From positions 372,001-436,000 of the forward strand of contig JACKCH010000011.1 of NCBI GenBank assembly GCA_020634115.1: DNA of 64,000 bases, written 5' to 3'. This stretch comes from Anaerolineaceae bacterium (GTDB lineage Bacteria > Chloroflexota > Anaerolineae > Aggregatilineales > Phototrophicaceae). Made by a program: the position numbers and the translations under genes. Positions 53,738 through 62,375 of this stretch are shown here, piece by piece; the first letter of the stretch is position 1; each line of letters opens with the position of its first letter. The notes under the pieces were generated by a model that made no database searches, was not told the DNA's origin, and saw only the letters and a list, made by a program, of their open reading frames with translations.

Positions 53738-55144
53738 TCACCCCTCCACCGGTTGCATCTGCACCGAGAAGTGCCGCAGGAAGGGCGGCTCCCACAGGAT
53801 ACGGTGGCCGCGCACCATCTCCCGCCGGGCGTGAATCGCCAGAATCACCTCGGCCAGGTAGTCCACATGACTCTGCATATATACTCGGCGCGGGAAGGCC
53901 ATCCGCACCAAGTCCATCGGCGCGGGGCGTTCACTGCCGTCCGGCTGGCGGCCAAACATCACCGAACCGATTTCCACCGCGCGCACGCCCCCGGCCACAT
54001 ACAGCGCGTTCGCCAGCGACCAACCGGGATACAGGGAATCGGGGATATGCGGTAGCATGGCGCGGGCATCAATATACACCGCGTGACCGCCGGGCGGCTG
54101 CACCATCGGCACACCCGCCGCTGAGAGTTTGTCCGCCAGGTAGGTAATGGTACGAATCCGGTAACGCAGGTAGTTTTCGTCCAGCGCCTCGTAAAGGCCA
54201 ACGGCAATCGCCTCCATGTCATAGCCCGCCAGCCCGCCATAGGTGGGGAAACCCTCGGTCAGAATCAACAGGTTGCGGGCGTTGAGCGCCATATCATCGT
54301 CGTTCAGGCACAGGAAGCCGCCGATGTTCGCCATGCCGTCCTTCTTGGCGCTCATGGTGCAGCCGTCGGCATAGCTGAAGATTTCACGGGCGATTTCCAG
54401 CGTGGATTTGTCGGCATATCCGTCTTCGCGCGTCTTGATGAACCAGCTATTTTCCGCAAAGCGGCAGGCGTCAATGATAAACGGCAGGCCGTGTCTGTGG
54501 GCAATTTCGCTCACGGCGCGGATGTTCGCCATGCTCACCGGCTGTCCGCCGCCCGAATTGTTGGTGATGGTAATCATCACAAACGGGATATTCTCGACGC
54601 CAACTTCGGCTATCGTCTGCCGCAGCGCATCCAAGTCCATGTTGCCCTTGAAGGGATGGATCGTCTGCGGCTGGCGACCTTCCGCGATGACCAGATCACG
54701 CGCTTCGCCTCGTGCAAATTCGATATTGGCGCGAGTGGTGTCGAAATGCGTATTGCTGGGTACGACCTGTCCCGGCTGCACGCCAATGCTGAACAGAATC
54801 CGCTCGGCTGCGCGTCCCTGGTGGGTGGGGATGACGTGCTTAAAGCCGAAAATGTCCTGCACCGCCGCCTCGAACTTATAGAACGACGACGCCCCGGCAT
54901 ACGATTCGTCGCTGCGGATCATCGCCGCCCACTGGTGCGAGGACATCGCCCCGGTGCCACTGTCGGTCAGCAGGTCAATCGTCACCTGGTCGGCGCGGAG
55001 CAGGAAGGGATTATGACCGGCGGCTTCCAGCCAGACCGCGCGTTCCTGCGGTGTGGAAAATGGGATGGGTTCGACTGAGCGGGTGCGGAACGGCTCGATA
55101 ATGGTTTCGATAACCGGGTATTGGCTGTCCGGCGTTTGCGTCAT
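53738..55144 (-). CDS. tnaA: Tryptophanase (beta-eliminating PLP lyase)
   Basis: PLP enzyme that splits tryptophan into indole, pyruvate and ammonia; tyrosine phenol-lyase is the close alternative. Visible family sequences are QGRAAERILF, NTHFDTTRANIEFA, TITNNSGGGQPVSM, DACRFAENSWFIK and the PLP-lysine motif SAKKDG (K267/K268). The 468-residue length is normal. AGGAG precedes the ATG. No tnaC-like leader or tryptophan permease gene is adjacent. Indole made here could be a substrate of TrpB2. Confidence 0.9.
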   Translation of the reverse strand: MTQTPDSQYPVIETIIEPFRTRSVEPIPFSTPQERAVWLEAAGHNPFLLRADQVTIDLLTDSGTGAMSSHQWAAMIRSDESYAGASSFYKFEAAVQDIFGFKHVIPTHQGRAAERILFSIGVQPGQVVPSNTHFDTTRANIEFARGEARDLVIAEGRQPQTIHPFKGNMDLDALRQTIAEVGVENIPFVMITITNNSGGGQPVSMANIRAVSEIAHRHGLPFIIDACRFAENSWFIKTREDGYADKSTLEIAREIFSYADGCTMSAKKDGMANIGGFLCLNDDDMALNARNLLILTEGFPTYGGLAGYDMEAIAVGLYEALDENYLRYRIRTITYLADKLSAAGVPMVQPPGGHAVYIDARAMLPHIPDSLYPGWSLANALYVAGGVRAVEIGSVMFGRQPDGSERPAPMDLVRMAFPRRVYMQSHVDYLAEVILAIHARREMVRGHRILWEPPFLRHFSVQMQPVEG

Positions 55145-55179
55145 GCGGGTTGCTCCTATGAGTTACGGATATAAGCCCC

Positions 55180-55221
55180 TGAATCATACCCACGAATCCC
55201 CTGGAAGGCCGGAATCTTTGG
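55180..55221. repeat. 42-bp spacer direct repeat, copy 1
   Basis: Matches 56814-56855 at 32 of 42 bases in the same orientation, with conserved blocks TGAAT.ATACCC, GAATCC.CTGG and AATCTTTGG. The two copies flank the TPR gene. Confidence 0.55.
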
Positions 55222-55239
55222 ATAGATTGTGCAACCGCC

Positions 55240-56730
55240 TCAAGACTCCGGGGTCATGGGTGGCAGTTCCATCGCTTCAAGTTCATCCAGTATCTCCTGG
55301 ACACGGGACTGAATCTGAGCAGGTAATTCCTGATCTGAATCCGTAAGCTGCCGGAAGTCCGCTAGCGCCTGTTGAAAATAGCGCAATTGGGCATCCGGGT
55401 CGTCCGTAGCAACACCCAGGGTATAAGCCACAAAGCCGCGATTAACCAAAGCCGAGGTGTTCGTCGGGTCGAGTGTCATTGCACTGCTGTAATCACTTAA
55501 CGCCTGCTCCAAATCGCCGAGTCGGTAATGCGCTGTCCCGCGTTGGAGATAAGCGGTCACATTCTCCGGGTCAAAGGTGATGGCCTGATCGTAATCCAGA
55601 ATAGCCTGCTCATAATCGCCCAGATTGAAGTAGACCGATCCCCGCCCCCAATAGGCGTACACATTTTCCGGGTCAAGCGCGATAAGCTGGTTGTAATCAC
55701 TTAGAGCCTGTTCGAGATTACCCAGCGAAAAATGTACAGCGCCCCGGCTGGTATAGGCGTCAATGTATGCTGGGTCAAGCGCGATGGCCTCATCAAGATT
55801 GCGGAGGGCCTGTTCCAGATCACCAACAGCCGCGTAAGCCATCCCGCGTTGGAAGAAAGTAGTCGCAAAGGTGGGGTCAAGCTCAATCGCCTGATCGTAA
55901 TCCGCAACCGCCTGCGCGTACTCGCGGAGAGCCATGTAGGCATTCCCCCGATGAAAATAAAACGGCGCGGCCTCTGGGGCAAGGGCGATAGCCTGGTCAA
56001 AGTCTGCAATCGCCTGCACAAAATCTCCCATATCTGCGTAGGCGATACCGCGATTGTAATACGCCGTGAGGAAAGTTGGGTCAAGCGCGATGGCCTGATC
56101 GTAATCCGCAACCGCCTGTTCGTACCGCCCTTGTTCCCGGTAAGCATTGCCCCGGTTGTAGTAGGGCTGGGCAAAAGCCGGGTCAAGCTCAATCGCCTGG
56201 TCGTAATCCGCAATGGCCTGCGCATTGTCCCCCATCATGCGGTAGATATTTCCCCGATTGTAATACGCCAGCGCCGATGCCGGGTCAAGTCCAATCGCCT
56301 GGTCGTAAATAGCAAGCGCCTGTTTGTTATTTCCCAATCCGGCATAGGAGGTTGCTTTGTTGATATAAGCCTCAATCAGCGCGGGGTCGAGGACAATGGC
56401 CTGGTCGTAGTCTTTGATGGCCTGTTGGAAATCACCCATTTGACTATAGACATCACCGCGTCTCAGGTAAACCAACGCGCTGTTCGGGAATCGTTCCAGC
56501 AGGTCGCTCATGCGCGCGATGATCTGCTCTGAGGTGATCTTGTCATCCCTCAATATGGCTTCAATCTCGGCGGTAACGACCTCATCATCCAGCGCGGTCT
56601 GGGTCAATGTCAGGGGCAGTGGCGTAGGAGCGGGTGGCGTGGCGCTTGTACCTTGCGCGTTTACCCACACTGGACTCACTGAAATCACCAAGAGGAGCGA
56701 AAGCATCCTGATCCACCGTTCTCTTTGCAT
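55240..56730 (-). CDS. Secreted TPR-repeat protein
   Basis: A signal peptide (about 1-25, VSPVWVNAQG) and a Pro/Thr linker are followed by about ten consecutive 34-residue TPR units with the very regular core AIADYDQAI.LDP.....YYNRG.AY. The units are highly alike, as expected of recent internal expansion. TPR arrays bind partner proteins; the ligand is unknown. AAAGGA precedes the ATG. The gene is bracketed by a 42-bp direct repeat. Confidence 0.92.
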   Translation of the reverse strand: MQRERWIRMLSLLLVISVSPVWVNAQGTSATPPAPTPLPLTLTQTALDDEVVTAEIEAILRDDKITSEQIIARMSDLLERFPNSALVYLRRGDVYSQMGDFQQAIKDYDQAIVLDPALIEAYINKATSYAGLGNNKQALAIYDQAIGLDPASALAYYNRGNIYRMMGDNAQAIADYDQAIELDPAFAQPYYNRGNAYREQGRYEQAVADYDQAIALDPTFLTAYYNRGIAYADMGDFVQAIADFDQAIALAPEAAPFYFHRGNAYMALREYAQAVADYDQAIELDPTFATTFFQRGMAYAAVGDLEQALRNLDEAIALDPAYIDAYTSRGAVHFSLGNLEQALSDYNQLIALDPENVYAYWGRGSVYFNLGDYEQAILDYDQAITFDPENVTAYLQRGTAHYRLGDLEQALSDYSSAMTLDPTNTSALVNRGFVAYTLGVATDDPDAQLRYFQQALADFRQLTDSDQELPAQIQSRVQEILDELEAMELPPMTPES

Positions 56731-56813
56731 ACCGATATCCTTTGCTGCTATGCGCTAATATGAGGGTCGAATCGTCTTCTCATGACCTCGACAGATTACA
56801 GGTATCACCCTCT

Positions 56814-56855
56814 TGAATTATACCCGTGAATCCGCTGGCGAATCGTAATCTTTGG
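56814..56855. repeat. 42-bp spacer direct repeat, copy 2
   Basis: Second copy of the repeat at 55180-55221, on the far side of the TPR gene and within the dnaN upstream region. Confidence 0.55.
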
Positions 56856-57008
56856 GTATGTCGCGCCATACATCAGTGAATGCCATCGGCCGATATTACT
56901 CCTCGGCGCTTTCTCCAAAATCTCCCTATTGCTGTCAAAAAACGAACGTATGTTGTATACTTTTGGATATTTGAGCGTGAAAGACGTTGAGCAGGAGTAC
57001 CGCGTACA

Positions 57009-58142
57009 ATGAAAGTCTCTGTACTGCAAGATAAGTTGGCAAAAGGGTTAAGTATTGTGGGCCGCGCAGTGGAAAATCGGCCTACACTGCCGGTACTGGG
57101 TAACATCCTGCTGGCAACCGGGGATTCGCGGGTCAAACTGGCGGCGACCAACCTGGAAATGAGCATCACCACCTGGATTGGCGCGAAGATTGAGCAGGAA
57201 GGCGGTATCACCCTGCCCGCCCGCACCCTGGCCGACCTGGTGAACAACCTCTCCCCGGAACGAGTGGATTTGTCGCTGGACACCGCCACGCAGACGGTGA
57301 ATGTGCGCTGCGGCGCGACGGTTTCCAACATCAAGGGGATTGACGCTTCGGAATTCCCCCTCATCCCTGAAGGCAATTCGGACGATGTGACGCTGCCAGG
57401 CAAAGCCTTCAAAGAAATGATTAACCAGACGGTGTTCGCGGCTGCCAAAGAGGACAACCGTCCGATTCTCACCGGCATTCTGATGCAGTTTGATGGCAAT
57501 GTCATGACGATGGCCGCCGCTGACGGCTACCGGCTGGCCGTCCGCACGGCGGAGATTGAACAGCACTTCGCGCAGACGGTCGAATTGGTCGTCCCGGCGC
57601 GGGCGCTGGCCGAAGTCGGACGTATCATCAGCGACGAAGACGAAACGGTGAGTATCTCCCTGCCCGGCGAACGAGAACTCGTCATGTTCCACATGCGCTA
57701 TACCAACGTGGCAACGCAGCTTCTCGACGGCAAATTCCCGGATTTTGCCTCGATCATCCCGCGTCACTATGTCACGGCCACCAAGATGTATACCAGCGAC
57801 CTGCTGGCGGCCTGCAAGCGTGCTGAAATCTTCGCCCGCGACTCGGCCTACAGCGCCAAGCTGGTCGTCAACCCGGCATCCGGCCCTGGCGAACCCGGTG
57901 CGGTGCGGATTATCGGCATGAGCGCCGAACGGGGCGACAACGAGGGGATGGTGGATGCGGCGGTAGAAGGTGAAGAACTGCTGATCTCCTTCAACATCCG
58001 CTACCTGATTGACGTGCTGAACGTCATCGCTGATGAGCGTGTGGTGTTCGAGAGCAACGGCGCGGCCAACCCTGGTGTGGTACGCCCGGAAAACCGTGAT
58101 GATTTCGTGTGTGTCATCATGCCAATGGCAACCGGACGGTAA
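57009..58142 (+). CDS. dnaN: DNA polymerase III beta sliding clamp
   Basis: Ring-forming processivity factor. Three DnaN domains are recognisable: the start MKVSVLQDKLAKGLSIVGRAVENRPTLPV is typical, GFR-like EFPLIPEG near 118, and the terminal VIMPM..R. The 377-residue length is normal. GGAG lies 11 bases before the ATG. It is not next to dnaA, recF or gyrB here, and I saw no DnaA boxes in the upstream 278 bases, so this is not an origin region. Confidence 0.96.
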   Translation: MKVSVLQDKLAKGLSIVGRAVENRPTLPVLGNILLATGDSRVKLAATNLEMSITTWIGAKIEQEGGITLPARTLADLVNNLSPERVDLSLDTATQTVNVRCGATVSNIKGIDASEFPLIPEGNSDDVTLPGKAFKEMINQTVFAAAKEDNRPILTGILMQFDGNVMTMAAADGYRLAVRTAEIEQHFAQTVELVVPARALAEVGRIISDEDETVSISLPGERELVMFHMRYTNVATQLLDGKFPDFASIIPRHYVTATKMYTSDLLAACKRAEIFARDSAYSAKLVVNPASGPGEPGAVRIIGMSAERGDNEGMVDAAVEGEELLISFNIRYLIDVLNVIADERVVFESNGAANPGVVRPENRDDFVCVIMPMATGR

Positions 58143-58175
58143 GATACGCTCTGATTCCCAACGGATGAAGCAGGC

Positions 58176-58221
58176 CTTGTCCCTACGAAACCCGGCGTCA
58201 ATCGGATAGGTAGGGACAGGG
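58176..58221. repeat. Inverted repeat with GTCCCTAC / GTAGGGAC arms
   Basis: Arms of 12 bases (58176-58187 with 58210-58221; one mismatch) flank a 22-base spacer, 33 bases after the dnaN stop. It shares the CCCTAC/GTAGGG ends with the other gene-end palindromes. Confidence 0.5.
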
Positions 58222-58302
58222 CTATGACTAATCTTTTCACGAGCAAAAACGGCGAAAACTACTGAGTACCAGCAAGATTGAGAAATATTGGAGCGATGAG
58301 AC

Positions 58303-58512
58303 ATGAAAGTAACCTATGATGCGGCAGTAGATGTATTACGGATTGTCTTGAGTGACCAACCTGTTGACGAAAGCGACGAAGATAAGCCCGGCATGATTAT
58401 TGACTATGACGCTCAAGGTAACGTCGTTGGCATGGAGATTCTCGATGCCTCCAAGCGGGGACTTCAGGCGCATGGAGTCGAATATGCCATTACCGGGTTG
58501 AAAAGCGCCTGA
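58303..58512 (+). CDS. DUF2283 family protein
   Basis: 69-residue protein with the DUF2283 pattern: YDAAVDVLRIVLSD, then GMIIDYDAQGNVVGMEILDAS. It is one of the small proteins often found near toxin-antitoxin or restriction genes, but no such partner is visible here. GGAGCG precedes the ATG. Confidence 0.88.
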   Translation: MKVTYDAAVDVLRIVLSDQPVDESDEDKPGMIIDYDAQGNVVGMEILDASKRGLQAHGVEYAITGLKSA

Positions 58513-58692
58513 AACTACCATTTACCCCCATCGCACGCCTAATGGGACGCCCGGTTTGCCTACCGGCGTGCCACGCAACCCCCATCCCCACACCACGATT
58601 TACAACTTTTGCAGATTCTTGATGTTTTCAAACCGGTTTACAACCGACATCCGTCCACTTTACGGTTACAATGAGACGTAATGCTATAGTGG

Positions 58693-59697
58693 ATGGATGA
58701 TTTTGTAATGGATAATGGAACGCCGGAGCAACCCGCCGGAGCGTTAAACGGCACGCAACCCGTCGCCGCCACATCGGAAACCAATGCTAATCCCCCGGAG
58801 ATGACGCCGGAAGAAGCGAAAAAGCGCGCCGAAATTCGCGAAACCCGCCGGATCTTGCGCCGGGTGCAGGATCACCTGTTTGTCGCGCACAACAACCTGG
58901 GTGCGGTGCGAGAAACGCTCGGCATGGTCGAGGTGTTTCACCATCCCGAAAGTCCGATTGGCAGCCTGAACTACATTACGCCCCGCCGGAATACCGCCTG
59001 GATTTCCCGCTCGATGATCGAGCAGGGATTGCAGCAGCTTACCCAATACGGGCGGGTTTCGCGCGTACAGTACATTGAAGGCCTGTACCCGCCGCAGTTC
59101 GCCAAATCGCTGCGCGATCTCAAGCTGGATGTGGAACGCGAGACGCCGGTCATGGTCTACCAACCGGAGGGCATTCTGGGCGCAAAACCGCCCGCCGCGC
59201 CTACCAGCGCCATGCCGGATGGTGTAACCATCGAACCGGTCAATGACCAGCGCGGAATCGAACTGTGGTGGTATGTCTGGCAGAACGCCTATTATGATGT
59301 GCTGACTCTGGGTGTCGAGCCGCTGTTTGTCGGGCGGGAAGTCGCCGCTATCAAGCTCGGCCACCAGTTGGATTTCCTGGTGTATCGTTACGGCTTCCCG
59401 GTGGGCGTTGCCCGCCTGAGCATCCAGGGACAGTCGGCGCATGTGCTGGCACTGGCCTTACTGAAAGAAGCCCGTACCCCGCCGATGCTGCAGGCACTGC
59501 ACACGACAGTGATTAAAGCCGCGCTAGCACGGGATGTGACTCTGATTTTCGCGCCGGGCGAAACTGAAGCGGATCGCAAACTATGCCGTGATCTCGGTTA
59601 TGTGGACTTTGGCAGTATCGTATGTTATGCTGCGAAGAGAACCAAACAGCAAGCGGCGAATGATGACATCCTGGCACAGCCTCTACTTTCCTTCTGA
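58693..59697 (+). CDS. GNAT-like acetyltransferase-fold protein, unknown function
   Basis: 334 residues. A disordered Pro/Ala/Thr-rich start (about 1-45) and a helical RRILRRVQDHL segment precede a region with a GNAT-like rhythm: PQFAKSLRDLKLDVERETPVMVY, then DGVTIEPV and a late ADRKLCRDLGYVDFG near 305-320. The acetyl-CoA P-loop (RxxGxG/A) is not evident, so activity is doubtful. The ATG at 58693 or the one at 58708 could be the start. It overlaps the next gene by 38 bases. Confidence 0.6.
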   Translation: MDDFVMDNGTPEQPAGALNGTQPVAATSETNANPPEMTPEEAKKRAEIRETRRILRRVQDHLFVAHNNLGAVRETLGMVEVFHHPESPIGSLNYITPRRNTAWISRSMIEQGLQQLTQYGRVSRVQYIEGLYPPQFAKSLRDLKLDVERETPVMVYQPEGILGAKPPAAPTSAMPDGVTIEPVNDQRGIELWWYVWQNAYYDVLTLGVEPLFVGREVAAIKLGHQLDFLVYRYGFPVGVARLSIQGQSAHVLALALLKEARTPPMLQALHTTVIKAALARDVTLIFAPGETEADRKLCRDLGYVDFGSIVCYAAKRTKQQAANDDILAQPLLSF

Positions 59698-60466
59698 CGA
59701 CTCGACGGCACTCGCTCATGCCCTGACCGCTTCCTTAGAGTCGCTCGGCTATACCCTGTACAACCCGTTTGGGCTGCTCCCCGGCAAAGCCTACCCGCAA
59801 ACGGTACGACTGTTTGTTGCGCCTGCTGTGGACGGCTGGACTCGTGCCATTGGTGCACCGGATGAACGGCAGTTCGCGCTGCTGGCGGAGTCCGGGCTGT
59901 GCCTGTGGGCTGCGCTGGACGGCAGCACGGCACATATCACCGTCTACCAGGATGGCAAGCCGGTAGCGCCGCAAACTGCCCTCTTGCCTCATCTGCGCCC
60001 CGGCTGTACACCGGAACAACTGCAAGCCACACTCGACCCTACAACCCAACCGAACGCCTCGGCTGGTTCGGCGCTGCCACTGGATGCGCTGCCGGAGGAT
60101 GTGCGGGCGATGGCCGGGGATGTCAACCTCAAGCAGGCGGAGAAAATGTTCTCCCGGTTGGGGGGGCAACTGCTGCGAAAGGCCACGACGGACGCGGATA
60201 CTGCCGACGCCGCACGCGGCCTCCTGAACAGCGGCCCGGACTGGAACAGCGCGGATGGCACGCGACTACGAGCGTTCATGGCCTGCCTCACCGTGCCGGA
60301 GACCTGGCGCGAACCGGATTTCGTGACGCTGCGTGACGCCTACCAACTCCACGAACGCCGCCGCCGCAAACCGGACGCCCGGCTATACCCTGGCGATGCC
60401 GAAGCGATGGCACAAGTCCCGGATGCGCTCACCTATACCCCGATTTATGGAGGCCTGGACGCCTGA
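59660..60466 (+). CDS. Conserved-looking protein of unknown function
   Basis: Not recognised. I choose the ATG at 59660 (or 59663), inside the end of the previous gene, in preference to a start 72 bases upstream. The 269-residue protein is soluble and Ala/Leu/Pro-rich, with a first half containing SLYFPSDDSTALAHAL and a second half starting with QAEKMFSRLGGQLLRK. No motif or membrane segment. Its stop is three bases before the methyltransferase start, so the three genes form an operon. Confidence 0.6.
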   Translation: MMTSWHSLYFPSDDSTALAHALTASLESLGYTLYNPFGLLPGKAYPQTVRLFVAPAVDGWTRAIGAPDERQFALLAESGLCLWAALDGSTAHITVYQDGKPVAPQTALLPHLRPGCTPEQLQATLDPTTQPNASAGSALPLDALPEDVRAMAGDVNLKQAEKMFSRLGGQLLRKATTDADTADAARGLLNSGPDWNSADGTRLRAFMACLTVPETWREPDFVTLRDAYQLHERRRRKPDARLYPGDAEAMAQVPDALTYTPIYGGLDA

Positions 60467-60469
60467 CCT

Positions 60470-61030
60470 ATGTCCGACTCAGAACGTTTACACTGGGATC
60501 AACGATATCAGAATGACATGGACGCACCGTATCCGCCGCCCTATCCGCTGCTGTTTGAAACCATCCCACCGGTCATGGATGGCAGTGTTCAGCGGGCGTT
60601 AGATGTCGCGGGCGGTTTGGGGCAAAATGGGCTGTGGCTGGCCGAACAAGGTTATGTCGTGGACGTGCTGGACATCAGCCGGGTGGCGCTCACACGGGCG
60701 CAGGATGAAGTCAACCGCCGTCACCTGCGGCGTGTGAACCTGCTGCGGGCGGATCTGGATAACGCCGACATCCCCGCCAATACCTACGCGGTGCTGTGCG
60801 TGTGCTTCTACCTCAACCGGAGTCTGCTTTCCAAGCTGCGGGCGTGTGTGGTATCCGGCGGGCGAGCGGTGTATGTCGCCCATAACCGGCGTTACCTGCG
60901 CGTGAAGCCCGACGCCAACCCGGACTACCTGCTGGAAGTGGGCGAACTGGCGGGTTACTTCGCGGACTGGCAAATCCTCCACAACACCGAAGACTCGCAC
61001 ACCTCGCATATTGTGGCGATGAAGCCGTAG
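60470..61030 (+). CDS. Class I SAM-dependent methyltransferase
   Basis: 186 residues with motif I ALDVAGGLGQNGLWLA near 43-58, motif II VVDVLDIS near 65-70, and a later AVLCVCFYLN strand; similar to TehB/thiopurine-type small methyltransferases. Substrate unknown. The last 50 bases recur at 62259-62308 beyond the WD40 gene. Confidence 0.88.
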   Translation: MSDSERLHWDQRYQNDMDAPYPPPYPLLFETIPPVMDGSVQRALDVAGGLGQNGLWLAEQGYVVDVLDISRVALTRAQDEVNRRHLRRVNLLRADLDNADIPANTYAVLCVCFYLNRSLLSKLRACVVSGGRAVYVAHNRRYLRVKPDANPDYLLEVGELAGYFADWQILHNTEDSHTSHIVAMKP

Positions 61031-61034
61031 GCGA

Positions 61035-62150
61035 CTATCGGGTGGGTTCTGATTGGAAGAACCCTGGTAGAGACCATTGTTCGGTAAAGTACTCCCACCG
61101 ATCTCCGCCATGAATCAACACGGAATGACCAGTGGGGCTATAATCAATTCTATAATAACCGCAGGGCGCTGTTCCACAGTATCCAAATTGGGTGACTCGC
61201 CGCCAGTTGTGAGTATCCCAGAGCGCTACCCAATAGGTTTCAGCCCCAGTTGCCATGAGAAATCTGCCGTCAGGGCTAAAACTCAGTGAATCTATCTCTC
61301 CTATGACAAAAAAACCTGCGGTGATTAACTCGTTCACAACAACCCGCCGCGTTACATTCCATATTTTTACGCCGTGAATAGTCCCCATCGCAATGTACTG
61401 CCCATCGGGTGACCAGGCAAGATCAAATATCCCGGTAGATAAAGAGACACACTGCGGAACCTTGTCACTCTTCACCTTCATATAGCACAACTTCCCATGG
61501 TTACGCCAGCCATTTGACCCGGCAAAGGCCAGTTGTTCACCATCGGGACTCAGAGCAATTTCAGAGTAAATAATAACCGAGGTGTCGTTACTAAACTGCC
61601 TGACCGGCTCCCCTGTGGTTGCATCCCAGATGATGACGCCATCACTGGAGATAGCGGCGATGACATTACCTTGTGAGCTGAATGCAATGTCATCAACTCT
61701 CCAGTGAGGTCGAAACCATCTCTTAATGTCATTACCATCAGCATCCCGTATCCACTTATAAGTCCACCAATCAACTCTGGGAATTTCTGTTTGCATCACA
61801 ATGGTCTCCGAGCGTAAGTCCGTTACTCGTATAAAACCATCAGAGTGACGAGTCACCAGAAATTGCCTGTCCAGGCTGAGCGTCCTATCCGCTATCCTTG
61901 ACTCATACAATATGGCGCTTCTGATTTTATGACCGTCCGCCGCACTCCAAAAATCCAGTGCGACCATCCCGGATTCAGGCTGCTCACTGAAAGCCATAAT
62001 GGTTTCACCATCTGGACTGTAAAAAGCAAAACTTCCGAAACCGGTAGGCAGTTTAAAGTCCAGAATCGGAGAGTGTCCTTTACTCCACGTACTGATAACA
62101 AGGGCTACCACTAACCAAAGCCCGCTTGTAATTCTCAGTCGTTTCCACAC
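61035..62150 (-). CDS. WD40-repeat protein with N-terminal membrane segment
   Basis: GTG start; a hydrophobic segment (about 8-25) serves as signal peptide or anchor. Several WD40-type blades follow with the patterns SPDGETIMAFSE, SSDGVIIWDATTGEP, SPDGEQLAFAGSNG, SPDGQYIAMGTIHGVKIWNV and SPDGRFLMATGAETYWVALWDTH. About seven blades fit the length. Ligand unknown. It is convergent with the methyltransferase, the stops being only four bases apart, and is flanked by direct repeats of that gene's 3' end. Confidence 0.88.
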   Translation of the reverse strand: MWKRLRITSGLWLVVALVISTWSKGHSPILDFKLPTGFGSFAFYSPDGETIMAFSEQPESGMVALDFWSAADGHKIRSAILYESRIADRTLSLDRQFLVTRHSDGFIRVTDLRSETIVMQTEIPRVDWWTYKWIRDADGNDIKRWFRPHWRVDDIAFSSQGNVIAAISSDGVIIWDATTGEPVRQFSNDTSVIIYSEIALSPDGEQLAFAGSNGWRNHGKLCYMKVKSDKVPQCVSLSTGIFDLAWSPDGQYIAMGTIHGVKIWNVTRRVVVNELITAGFFVIGEIDSLSFSPDGRFLMATGAETYWVALWDTHNWRRVTQFGYCGTAPCGYYRIDYSPTGHSVLIHGGDRWEYFTEQWSLPGFFQSEPTR

Positions 62151-62258
62151 GCCGATGTTGTTCCGTTCTGTGAAAAGTCATTCCACACCATCCTACACTG
62201 GGAGACAGACGACTTACCGCACGCTTTCCCGCCGATATAGGTACAGATTGGACACAGA

Positions 62259-62308
62259 ACAACACCGAAGACTCGCACACCTCGCATATCGTGGCGCTGA
62301 AGCCGTAA
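62259..62308 (+). pseudogene. Remnant of a methyltransferase 3' end
   Basis: A 50-base stretch matches 60981-61030, the 3' end of the methyltransferase gene, at 47 of 50 bases (constant offset 1278) and ends in a stop codon at the same place (NTEDSHTSHIVALKP). Just upstream a DW pair may extend the match weakly. The rest of the gene is absent. Confidence 0.8.
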
Positions 62309-62340
62309 CCGCCGCACCAAACACCCATCAAGTTAAAATG

Positions 62341-62365
62341 TCAGGGGGACGAAACCGCCCCCTGA
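62341..62365 (-). terminator. Hairpin after the secreted two-domain protein gene
   Basis: Stem TCAGGGGG/CCCCCTGA (62341-62348 with 62358-62365), 9-nt loop. It lies 10 bases after the minus-strand stop at 62376, and the minus-strand transcript continues into CATTTTAACTT, which gives a short U-rich tract. Confidence 0.75.
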
Positions 62366-62375
62366 TGAATAGGGT

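Noticed and set aside
56731..57008. Possible replication origin next to dnaN
   Set aside because: No DnaA-box cluster, no AT-rich unwinding stretch and no dnaA gene beside it.
57048..58304. 418-codon minus-strand frame opposite dnaN
   Set aside because: Low-complexity His/Arg/Gly-rich composition typical of the antisense of a GC-rich gene; dnaN is certain on the other strand.
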